Assembly: GCA_021797575.1 (NCBI GenBank)
Contig: JAJZZN010000030.1
Span: 1 to 35,886 of the forward strand
Length of the DNA: 35,886 nt
Direction of reading: 5' to 3'
From: Microcaldota archaeon
GTDB lineage: Archaea > Micrarchaeota > Micrarchaeia > Micrarchaeales > Micrarchaeaceae
Below the pieces are notes generated by a model. The model made no database searches, was not told the origin of the DNA, and saw only the letters and a program-made list of their open reading frames with translations. Both the position numbers and the translations under genes were made by a program. Positions 1-6,597 of this stretch are shown here, piece after piece. How positions within the stretch are numbered: the first letter of the stretch is position 1; every line of letters begins with the position of its first letter.

Positions 1-1
1 T

Positions 2-652
2 GAGGAGGCATTGGCTTTCATGAAGGCGTTCAATGCCTCGCTCCCGGGGGCGATGGAGCTGGAGCTTGAGGACTTTTTCGTCAGGGCTGTGTTCGTAGGC
101 AAGAAACATGAAAAGGATACAGCAGGAGCAAAGAAGAAATACGCGATGCTGAGCACATCAGGCAGGATAAAGATACGGGGATTCGAGCTTGTGAGGAGGG
201 ACTGGTCTAAGATAGCCAGGGACACGCAGAGGAATGTGCTCGAAACGATACTCAAGGAGGGCAGCGCCGAGAAAGCCGCCAATATAGTGAAGGATGTTGT
301 GCAGCGCCTGAGGTCAGGCACAGTGCCGCTGAGCGAGCTCGCGATAAGCACGCAGCTCAGGAAAGGCATAGACAAGTACGACTCGAAATCGCCGGAGCTT
401 TCGGCTGCCAAGAAGGCCGTAGAAGCAGGAGTGAAGAGCAAGGACGAGGTCGAGCATGCTGTGATAAGCTACGTGATAACCTCGCATGGGAGCTCCGTAT
501 CGGACAAGGCGGAGCTGGAGGAGATGGCCAAGGATTACGATGCTGACTATTACATCAATAGCCAGGTGATGCCCGCAGTGATGAAGATACTTAAGGAGCT
601 TAACTACAACGAGGATGAACTGAAGAACCTTGGCAAGCAGAAGAAACTGTGA
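2..652 (+). CDS. polB: Family B DNA polymerase, C-terminal fragment (cut by window start)
   Basis: The frame is open from base 2, so this is the last 216 residues of a gene beginning outside the window. It matches the end of the palm and the thumb domain of archaeal replicative B-family polymerase. Visible family motifs are LPGAMELELEDFFVRAVFV, then KKKYAML, then RGFELVRRDWSKIARDTQ (the VRRDWS block), a helical thumb, and the closing YDADYYINSQVMPAVMKIL block. The palm catalytic aspartates and the exonuclease domain are upstream and not visible. No PIP box is obvious at the extreme C-terminus (KNLGKQKKL). The methionine aminopeptidase gene starts 40 bases downstream on the same strand, so the two may be cotranscribed. 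Confidence 0.93.
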   Translation, partial: EEALAFMKAFNASLPGAMELELEDFFVRAVFVGKKHEKDTAGAKKKYAMLSTSGRIKIRGFELVRRDWSKIARDTQRNVLETILKEGSAEKAANIVKDVVQRLRSGTVPLSELAISTQLRKGIDKYDSKSPELSAAKKAVEAGVKSKDEVEHAVISYVITSHGSSVSDKAELEEMAKDYDADYYINSQVMPAVMKILKELNYNEDELKNLGKQKKL

Positions 653-692
653 TGCAGCAATGCCGTGGGAAATAAAGATCAAAAGGGATAGA

Positions 693-1613
693 ATGGAAGG
701 AAAAGAAGAAGAAAGGCTGAACGATGAAGATATCAAGACCATAGAGGAGGTTGGAGCGCTCTCTTTCAAGGCGATAAACAAGGCAAAGGAAATGGCCAAG
801 CCCGGAATGAAGCTTATAGAGCTTGCCGATGGAGTGGAGAAGTTCATCAGGGACAGCGGCGTCGATATAGCTTTCCCGATAAACCTTTCGGTTAACGTCG
901 AGGCTGCGCACTACACGCCGTCGCTCATGGACGATAGGACCATAGGCGAGAAGGATATAATGAAGATAGACTTCGGCGCTGCCAGAGACGGCCTTTTGGG
1001 CGATTGCGCCCTCACAGTAGATTTCTCTGGGGAGAACCAGGACCTTGTAGAGGCTTCAAAGAGCGCCCTGGAAAATGCGGTGAGCATGGTAAAGGCTGGG
1101 GTGAAAGTTAGGGACATAGGGAAGGAGATAGAGAGGACCATAAAGTCCATGGGCTTCAGCCCAGTAATGAACTTGGGTGGACACGGAGTGGGGAGGCACG
1201 ACCTGCATGCCGACCTTTTCATACCAAACTATGATAACGGCAGCGATGACGAGCTCGAGGAGGGCAAGGTGATAGCTATAGAGCCGTTCGCCACCACGGG
1301 CAAGGGAATGATAACAGAAGGAGATACTTGCGAGATATACTCTTTCAACGGTGAGACTGGAGTGAGGTCGCAGGGGGCAAGGCAGGTGCTTGCTGAAATA
1401 TCCAGCAAATATCCGTCAGAGCCGTTCGCCGCGAGATGGCTGTCCAATATAATACCCTCAAAGTTTGGCCTATATGCGGCGATACAGGAGCTGGTCAGGA
1501 GCGGCGCGCTGGAGCCTTACCCGACATTGATAGAGGTGAGCAAGGGGCTGGTGTCGCAGGCCGAGGTATCCATGCTCGTAGAGAAGGACGGTTGCAAAGT
1601 GCTCACAAAATAG
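693..1613 (+). CDS. map: Methionine aminopeptidase, archaeal type II
   Basis: Cytosolic dinuclear metalloprotease that removes the initiator methionine from new proteins. Numbered from the chosen start (306 residues), the metal ligands expected for the family are present: D93 in KIDFG, D104 in GDCALTVDF, H164 in GGHGVGRHDLH, E197 in AIEPFAT and E291 in QAEVSML; H73 in AAHYTP is the usual substrate-side histidine. The type II insertion lies between the histidine and glutamate ligands. In-frame starts exist at 630 and 660, but they overlap or crowd polB and add a tail the family lacks. ATG at 693 puts the first helix where Pyrococcus MetAP begins and follows an AAAAGGG stretch. It converges with the next gene, 14 bases away. 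Confidence 0.93.
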   Translation: MEGKEEERLNDEDIKTIEEVGALSFKAINKAKEMAKPGMKLIELADGVEKFIRDSGVDIAFPINLSVNVEAAHYTPSLMDDRTIGEKDIMKIDFGAARDGLLGDCALTVDFSGENQDLVEASKSALENAVSMVKAGVKVRDIGKEIERTIKSMGFSPVMNLGGHGVGRHDLHADLFIPNYDNGSDDELEEGKVIAIEPFATTGKGMITEGDTCEIYSFNGETGVRSQGARQVLAEISSKYPSEPFAARWLSNIIPSKFGLYAAIQELVRSGALEPYPTLIEVSKGLVSQAEVSMLVEKDGCKVLTK

Positions 1614-1627
1614 GCTTTGGCAGTCTT

Positions 1628-2041
1628 TCAGGTTATGGACCTGGAGATCCTGGCAAGCTTATGCCCTTTGGCCTTCAGCTCTATCTCGTAGAACATTCCG
1701 AAGGCCAGCTTGTGTACAGTATATCCCCTGTCCTTCAGCTTGCCATACAGGTCGTTTAGCAGCATGCTTGCATCGCTTGGGCTGGCAAGCTCGCCGAAGA
1801 GATGAGCAAACGGATTCAGCACTATGGTAGATACCTTTATCTGCGCCGTTATGTTTGAAAGCTCTAGCACGGCCTTGTCTATTATGTCGACGCGCTTCGC
1901 CATGTCGCCCTTCTCAAAGCTTATGAACACAAGAAGCGATTCGCCCACATCGAGCGGCGAGCCTTTCTCAAGAAGAGGCGACCTCCCCTCATCCTTTGGT
2001 ACTGCCTTAAAATAGTCCACATGCCATGCCATGAATCTCAT
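1628..2041 (-). CDS. Freestanding archaeal ThrRS editing-domain homologue (D-aminoacyl-tRNA deacylase-like fold)
   Basis: 137 residues corresponding only to the N-terminal editing domain of archaeal threonyl-tRNA synthetase, which hydrolyses Ser-tRNA(Thr). No catalytic or anticodon-binding domain follows. Matches to the family: HVDY (7-10) near the start, LVFISFEKGD (37-46), NPFAHL with H80, ELASPSDA (84-91), AFGMF (113-117), KGHKLARISRSI (125-136). Compared from memory with the Pyrococcus abyssi domain, the histidine equivalent to H83 is kept, but Y120, K121 and E134 align with F117, Y118 and R131. It may therefore have changed specificity or be non-catalytic. ATG 2041 follows GGTGAG. It sits 27 bases after the ABC permease and is probably in that operon. 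Confidence 0.85.
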   Translation of the reverse strand: MRFMAWHVDYFKAVPKDEGRSPLLEKGSPLDVGESLLVFISFEKGDMAKRVDIIDKAVLELSNITAQIKVSTIVLNPFAHLFGELASPSDASMLLNDLYGKLKDRGYTVHKLAFGMFYEIELKAKGHKLARISRSIT

Positions 2042-2068
2042 TATCTCACCATCATATATGCAATCTAA

Positions 2069-2863
2069 TCATAATATGGCTTCCTTCCTGAAGCTCTTTA
2101 TGCTGAGCGCTATCACAGCTATGTCTATCAGCACCAGAGCAAGTATCAAGTACTTGAAGAAAGATACGTTTATGTCAGCGAAGCCCGTTATTGCTGCGAA
2201 TGGCAGCAGTATTACCGGGAGCACAAGCAGCGAGCTTATCTGCTGTGCCTCCTTCACGCCGCGCACATGCGCAGATATTATTACTACCACGCCTATTGCC
2301 GCAGCGGCGAAGAACGGCGATGATGCCAGCATGAGAAGCCACTCAGCATTTGGCAGTATGTATACGCCGAACGAGCCGTGCGACAGTATGTCTATTATGG
2401 AGCCGTATATCGCGAACACTCCCACCGTAAGAAGTATAGTAGGTATCAGAGACGCGAGTATTTTCCCGGTCAGCAGCTCGGACTTGCTTATTGGTGTGGA
2501 AAGGAGGGCTTCTGATGTCTTTCTCTCCTTCTCGCCTGAAAAGCTGTCTGCTGCTATCACCGTTGCGGTAAGTATAGGTATCGTGAGGAATATCGGCCCC
2601 AGGACATTTAGGGAGAAGAAGCTCATGAATGAGACCTTGTTAAGGGTGTTTGCGGGCAGGTTGGCTACAGGGAGCAGTGCAAGCTTGACCGCTATGGAGG
2701 GGGCAGCATACATGGTAACGTATATTGTCAGTATCGGGAGCACTATGGAGAAGAACAGAGGTATGCCCATCATTGGGCCGTATATTGATATGCTGCTGAA
2801 TGTTTCCTTTATGTCCTTGGCTGCTACTGCAAACACGTTTCTGCTATCCAATGCGACCACCAT
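2069..2863 (-). CDS. ABC-2 type transporter permease
   Basis: Integral membrane subunit of an ABC exporter, 264 residues. About six hydrophobic segments are visible (around 30-60, 95-112, 140-160, 178-200, 210-225, 235-255). The cytoplasmic signature GEKERKTSEALLSTPISKSE just after the second membrane region is typical of ABC-2/NatB-like permeases. The start at 2863 lies 20 bases inside the 3' end of the ATPase gene, a classic translational coupling for ABC pairs. Substrate is unknown; NatAB-like sodium export and drug or peptide export are family precedents, and nothing in the sequence decides between them. The freestanding tRNA-editing domain gene follows on the same strand. Confidence 0.85.
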   Translation of the reverse strand: MVVALDSRNVFAVAAKDIKETFSSISIYGPMMGIPLFFSIVLPILTIYVTMYAAPSIAVKLALLPVANLPANTLNKVSFMSFFSLNVLGPIFLTIPILTATVIAADSFSGEKERKTSEALLSTPISKSELLTGKILASLIPTILLTVGVFAIYGSIIDILSHGSFGVYILPNAEWLLMLASSPFFAAAAIGVVVIISAHVRGVKEAQQISSLLVLPVILLPFAAITGFADINVSFFKYLILALVLIDIAVIALSIKSFRKEAIL

Positions 2864-3749
2864 TCATGAAATCCTCTACAGTGGGCTCCTCGTATGAAAC
2901 ACTTATTATGGCTGCGCCCCTGTCTATTAGAAGCTTGAGTGTAGAATTTATGTCCTTGTAGCTTTTTACCTTCATGCTTATGCTCTGCGCGTTGGCGGAA
3001 TCGACCCTTATGCCCTTCATCCCTGACAGCAGTTCTTGGCTTACGGGCTTCGCGAACTTGACCCTGACTGTCATCCCGGGGAACACGCTCTTGTATATGT
3101 TTTCCAGGCTCGTGCTGCCGGCTATCCTGCCTTTCCTAAGGACGGTTATGCTGCCCTGCATCCGCTCTATCTCGTCTATCTTCTGCGTCACGTATATTAT
3201 TGCAGTGGTGCTTGCCATCCTGCGCAGCATGCCGCGCAGCTCTTCTGCAGAAGCGGCATCGAGGAATGCAGTGGGTTCGTCAAGAAGCATCACTTCTGGA
3301 CTGCTGAGCATAGCCCTGCATATTGCAACCTTCTGCTTTGTTCCGCGGCTGAGCGTGTAAACCTTCCTGCCTGCATATTCATATGCGTCGAACTCCTTCA
3401 GCAGCCGCGCGGCGTGAGAGCCTATCTCGCTGTCACTGAGGCCATACAGCCTGCCGAAGAATTTGAGGTTGTCGAGAACGCTCAGGTAATCGTAGAGGCC
3501 ATAGTTGTCGGATATTAGCGATACGCCCTTCCTTACCGCATCATCATAATAGGGGTTGCTGCCAAGAACGCTTATGCTGCCTTCATCTGGCTTGTACAAG
3601 CCGGCTATGCATCTGAGAAGCGTGCTTTTGCCGGCGCCGTTCGGGCCCAGAACCATGTTTATGCCCCTGCCTGCTTTCATGCTGACCTTGTACAGTGCGG
3701 TTACCTTGCCGAAGCGCTTCACTATGTTTTTTACCTCTATTTCAGCCAT
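2844..3749 (-). CDS. ABC transporter ATP-binding protein
   Basis: Cytoplasmic ATPase (301 residues) that pairs with the overlapping ABC-2 permease. The order of motifs is complete: Walker A GPNGAGKST, Q-loop region ISDNYGLYDYLSV (the usual Q is replaced by D or N here), signature LSRGTKQKV in place of LSGGQ, Walker B VMLLDEP, and a D-loop. The switch histidine region reads IIYVTQK, where most families have TH; T-Q replaces it. A C-terminal extension of about 85 residues resembles the regulatory tail of DrrA/NatA-type ATPases. ATG 3749 gives the standard MAEIEVKNIVKRFGK beginning; in-frame ATGs at 3755, 3770 and 3785 are possible, the last lying close to the predicted transcription start. Confidence 0.88.
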   Translation of the reverse strand: MAEIEVKNIVKRFGKVTALYKVSMKAGRGINMVLGPNGAGKSTLLRCIAGLYKPDEGSISVLGSNPYYDDAVRKGVSLISDNYGLYDYLSVLDNLKFFGRLYGLSDSEIGSHAARLLKEFDAYEYAGRKVYTLSRGTKQKVAICRAMLSSPEVMLLDEPTAFLDAASAEELRGMLRRMASTTAIIYVTQKIDEIERMQGSITVLRKGRIAGSTSLENIYKSVFPGMTVRVKFAKPVSQELLSGMKGIRVDSANAQSISMKVKSYKDINSTLKLLIDRGAAIISVSYEEPTVEDFMNGGRIG

Positions 3750-3804
3750 TATCATCGCCCTGGGCCGCATCCGATGGATCCACATGTGACATGAACCGTA
3801 TCGC

Positions 3805-3840
3805 TCACCTATAAATATTTGGAAATATAGGTATATATGT
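3805..3840. promoter_or_regulatory. Divergent promoter pair between the ABC operon and the unknown four-gene operon
   Basis: Two TATA-like boxes lie back to back. On the minus strand ATTTATAG (about 3809-3816) predicts initiation near 3787 for the ABC ATPase. On the plus strand GTATATATG (3831-3839) predicts initiation near 3858-3862, which coincides with the ATG at 3858 and leaves no room for a ribosome binding site. The plus-strand message would then be leaderless. Positions are read by eye with the usual 25-27 base TATA-to-start distance. Confidence 0.5.
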
Positions 3841-3857
3841 GCTTTTTCGGCCCATAG

Positions 3858-4550
3858 ATGACTATTATGGCAAAATCTGAACGTAAATCCAATGGGATTG
3901 GCACCACGAAAAGCCATGACCCAATCGAAGTAGTAGCAATAGATTCGGCACTCAACATGTTCCGCGATATGCTTCTTGACGAATATACGCGGCGCTTCAA
4001 GGCTGGCGACAAGCCTGGAGAAATAAAGGCCGTACTGTCTAGGACGGGGATCAGATTTGAGGTGCTCTTTAAGGACATGCCCAAGGATAAAGAGCTGCTG
4101 GTTGATAGGGTCAACAATGAGCTGTCCTATATATCGAGGAACTATTATGAGCTATTCGCTTTGTACAAAGAGCTGTCCGCAACACTGAATATTGTATATA
4201 CCTATTCTGGGCCCATATCCGGTGAGCAGTATAAGGACAAGGCGCGAAAATACTTAGATGCCATCTCCGGGCTAAAGCCAGACAAGCAGTACGATGAGCA
4301 AATGGGCCTCCAGAGGGCAGCAATTGACGCCCTGAAAAGCGTGAATGATTGCCCGGATATTATTAGGATAGGCAGGAGGGATGAGAAGGAGCTTGACACG
4401 CGCAATGTTCTATTGAATATCTCGCTGATAGAGCTGGACAGGCTCGAGCAGGAGCTAAGTCTCACAACAGGCTATATAGACACGTATAAGGAGATACTTA
4501 CCAAAACGCTTACTGCCCTCAATCTGTCTTTGAAAAAGAGGGCAGTATGA
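3858..4550 (+). CDS. Uncharacterised helical protein, 230 aa
   Basis: I do not recognise a family. The protein is soluble, highly charged and predicted almost entirely alpha-helical, with no membrane segment or signal peptide and only one cysteine (in NDCPDII). Two stretches look able to form coiled coils: the middle (VDRVNNELSYISRNYYELF onward) and the C-terminal third (NVLLNISLIELDRLEQELS). The start at 3858 fits a leaderless transcript from the TATA box at 3831-3839; a second ATG at 3867 is the alternative. It heads a same-strand run of four genes with a second unknown protein, a PAP2-like membrane protein and proline dehydrogenase, with gaps of 27, 16 and 13 bases, so a common transcript is likely. 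Confidence 0.7.
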   Translation: MTIMAKSERKSNGIGTTKSHDPIEVVAIDSALNMFRDMLLDEYTRRFKAGDKPGEIKAVLSRTGIRFEVLFKDMPKDKELLVDRVNNELSYISRNYYELFALYKELSATLNIVYTYSGPISGEQYKDKARKYLDAISGLKPDKQYDEQMGLQRAAIDALKSVNDCPDIIRIGRRDEKELDTRNVLLNISLIELDRLEQELSLTTGYIDTYKEILTKTLTALNLSLKKRAV

Positions 4551-4577
4551 ATAGGTAATGATGCATAGGTGTATAAC

Positions 4578-5036
4578 ATGGAGATTGAGCAGAAAGCTGA
4601 AAAGTCAGAAGCAGATATTTCCGCAGCCTTTGATTGCATAAAGATGCAGAAGAAGCTTGCACCGCTGTTGCGGAGCACTACTCCCACAGGTGATAAAAGG
4701 ATACAGATACTAAGGAGGCTCTCAGAGGACTTGGAGAGTATTGCCAAAGACGAAAGTGTAGCGCTGGAGTTCGTCGGGTTCCTTAATAAAAGCAGGTTTA
4801 TGCGGGCATTTGGCATTGCCCCGGAAGAATTCTCCGATGCATATGCAGGAATTACTTTCAAGCAGATAGTCGACGACCGTTATACCCTATTGTTTGAACC
4901 GCCAAATAATCCCGGAAATGCAGTAATGTTTAACTGGCCGAAATGCACAAAGGAAAATGGCGAAAGGGCAAAAGCCTTCGTCACTGAGCTGCTCTACCAC
5001 GTGAATGCGCTCATTGCTGAACAAGACAATAAGTGA
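4578..5036 (+). CDS. Uncharacterised protein, 152 aa
   Basis: No family recognised. Soluble, mostly helical, with an acidic N-terminus (MEIEQKAEKSEADISAAFD), a central helix-rich part and a mixed C-terminal part with PPNNPGNAVMFNWPKC. The segment LLRSTTPTGDKRIQILRRL and later LEFVGFLNKSRFMRAFGI look like amphipathic helices. ATG 4578 is chosen because ATAGGTG ends six bases before it; a GTG nine bases upstream overlaps that ribosome binding site. It lies second in a four-gene run and is 16 bases ahead of the PAP2-like membrane gene. Base composition is a little richer in A+T than the core genes around it. Confidence 0.7.
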   Translation: MEIEQKAEKSEADISAAFDCIKMQKKLAPLLRSTTPTGDKRIQILRRLSEDLESIAKDESVALEFVGFLNKSRFMRAFGIAPEEFSDAYAGITFKQIVDDRYTLLFEPPNNPGNAVMFNWPKCTKENGERAKAFVTELLYHVNALIAEQDNK

Positions 5037-5052
5037 GGGGCAGAACATAGCG

Positions 5053-5706
5053 ATGAAAACTTTCACAAAAGTCTATAGTTTTGTATCGCTAATAATGGTG
5101 CCGCAAGTATCTCCGCTCTACTTCTTCCTTGCCCTTTTTGCATACGTAAAGGGCATGACAATCGCTGAACTCGCCGTGTCAATACTCTTCGCTGCAGTTG
5201 TAGAGATTGCATACAGTGCTGCGTACATAAGGAAGGCAGGGGCAGACATATTTGTCACGCAGAGGAGGAAGAGGGATTCAATATTCTATGTAAGCATAGC
5301 CTCGTTCCTGATAGGGTTTCTAGCTCTCAGAGCGCTTGGCGCCCCGTATATAATAAGCACGCTAATGCTCGCGTACTTCGTCAATGCCATAGCGGCTTTC
5401 CTGATTAATACTTTTTTCGATAAGGTCAGTATACATGTGTGGAACATAAGCGGGCCTAGCATTGCAATACTGTACGTGCTGGGCGCTGTGCCTTTTGCGG
5501 TTACGCTCATAGCCGCTGCTTTTGTGGGATACTCCAGGATAATGCTCAAACACCATACGATCAGGCAGGTCGCACTTGCCTTCCTGGTATCGCTGCCCCT
5601 GACGTATCTTATAGTGTTCTACCTGCCTATTCTCTCTCATGCGCTTTTCGGCATCTGGCGCTTTTTAGAAAAGGTATTATTCCTTGTCTCCGATACCACA
5701 TTGTGA
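5053..5706 (+). CDS. Divergent PAP2-superfamily integral membrane protein
   Basis: 217 residues with about six hydrophobic segments (8-30, 38-58, 78-93, 98-118, 134-157, 172-196). Two sites resemble the membrane lipid phosphatase (PAP2) active site: SIHVWNISG (126-134) in place of the SGH motif, and SRIMLKHH (161-168), which fits the SRxxxxxH spacing of the third motif. RRKRDS (71-76) may be what remains of the first motif. The family dephosphorylates lipid or isoprenoid pyrophosphates; a role in recycling polyprenyl phosphate carriers is possible but unproven here. ATG 5053 is chosen over an upstream start that overlaps the previous gene. Proline dehydrogenase follows 13 bases later. Confidence 0.65.
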   Translation: MKTFTKVYSFVSLIMVPQVSPLYFFLALFAYVKGMTIAELAVSILFAAVVEIAYSAAYIRKAGADIFVTQRRKRDSIFYVSIASFLIGFLALRALGAPYIISTLMLAYFVNAIAAFLINTFFDKVSIHVWNISGPSIAILYVLGAVPFAVTLIAAAFVGYSRIMLKHHTIRQVALAFLVSLPLTYLIVFYLPILSHALFGIWRFLEKVLFLVSDTTL

Positions 5707-5719
5707 GAGATTGAACAGA

Positions 5720-6577
5720 ATGCTGAGCGGGGCTGCGGCAAGACTTGTGGCAGGCAGATGGATTGCGGGCACACGCGCTGACGATGCGCTCAAAGATGCA
5801 AAGTCTTTCAACAGCAGAGGCATAAGGGTTCTCCTGAACAATTTGGGCGAAGCCTACAGGTCCAAGGCAAAGATAAACAGCACCATATCCAACTATATGT
5901 ACCTTATCAGCAATATCTCGAAAATGAAGCTAAACGCTGCGCTTTCTGTGAAGCCGTCGCAGCTAGGCCTGCTCGTGAGCGAGAAGGAATTGGAACGCAA
6001 CTACTTAGGAATCGTCAGGGCTGCCAGGAATAATGGCATATTCGTATGGCTGGATATGGAGGAGCATGATACCGTAGACAGCACAATAGAGCTCTACAGG
6101 CGCTCCATCAAATATGGCAATACTGGCATATGCATACAATCATACCTCAGGAGGAGCATGGATGATGAGAAGCAGATCGTCGGAGACGGGGGCACCATAA
6201 GGTTGGTTAAAGGCGCATACACAGAACCGCGAGATATAGCGTTCCAGTCGCGTGCCGAGGTCACAAAGCAGTATAGCGGCATGATGGACTACCTTTTTAG
6301 GCATGCAAGCGCTTTCATGATTGCAACACATGACATTGACATGGTAAGCAAAGCGATGCGCCTTGAGAAAAGAAGCAAGAAGCGTGCAATGCTTGGCATG
6401 CTGAAAGGCATAATGAACAGGAAAGCTGTGGAATTGGCCGAGTCAGGCGAAGACATGAATATCTACGTGCCTTTCGGCCCGGATTGGATTGCGTATTCGT
6501 ACAGGAGGCTGACTGAGGCCGGCCACACGTCCCTGATACTAAGGTCGCTGATGAAGAGGCAGAGCATCAATGCCTAG
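5720..6577 (+). CDS. Proline dehydrogenase (FAD-dependent, monofunctional)
   Basis: Oxidises L-proline to delta-1-pyrroline-5-carboxylate, passing electrons through FAD. All family blocks are present in order along the 285-residue TIM barrel: ALSVKPSQLGL, then VWLDMEEHDTVDSTIELY, GICIQSYLRR, RLVKGAYTEPRDIA, FMIATHD, and YVPFGPDWIAYSYRRLTE, where the closing arginine pair binds the substrate carboxylate. There is no pyrroline-5-carboxylate dehydrogenase domain. ATG 5720 is chosen; an in-frame TTG at 5711 is possible. It ends the plus-strand run that starts at 3858 and converges with an aminotransferase gene, 20 bases away, that could act on the same intermediate through glutamate semialdehyde. 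Confidence 0.88.
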   Translation: MLSGAAARLVAGRWIAGTRADDALKDAKSFNSRGIRVLLNNLGEAYRSKAKINSTISNYMYLISNISKMKLNAALSVKPSQLGLLVSEKELERNYLGIVRAARNNGIFVWLDMEEHDTVDSTIELYRRSIKYGNTGICIQSYLRRSMDDEKQIVGDGGTIRLVKGAYTEPRDIAFQSRAEVTKQYSGMMDYLFRHASAFMIATHDIDMVSKAMRLEKRSKKRAMLGMLKGIMNRKAVELAESGEDMNIYVPFGPDWIAYSYRRLTEAGHTSLILRSLMKRQSINA

Positions 6578-6597
6578 TTGGCATGTTGCTGGCGCAT

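Noticed and set aside
566-620. GTGATGA and CTGA inside polB
   Set aside because: Spacing does not fit D' or D positions and both are explained by coding sequence.
2031-2897. Long open frame on the plus strand opposite the ABC permease
   Set aside because: It mirrors the permease in antisense, has no ribosome binding site and no recognisable protein; the permease has clear ABC-2 motifs.
6580-6594. ATGCC-TAGTT-GGCAT as a terminator between proline dehydrogenase and the aminotransferase
   Set aside because: Only five base pairs with no T-run; too weak to list as a feature.
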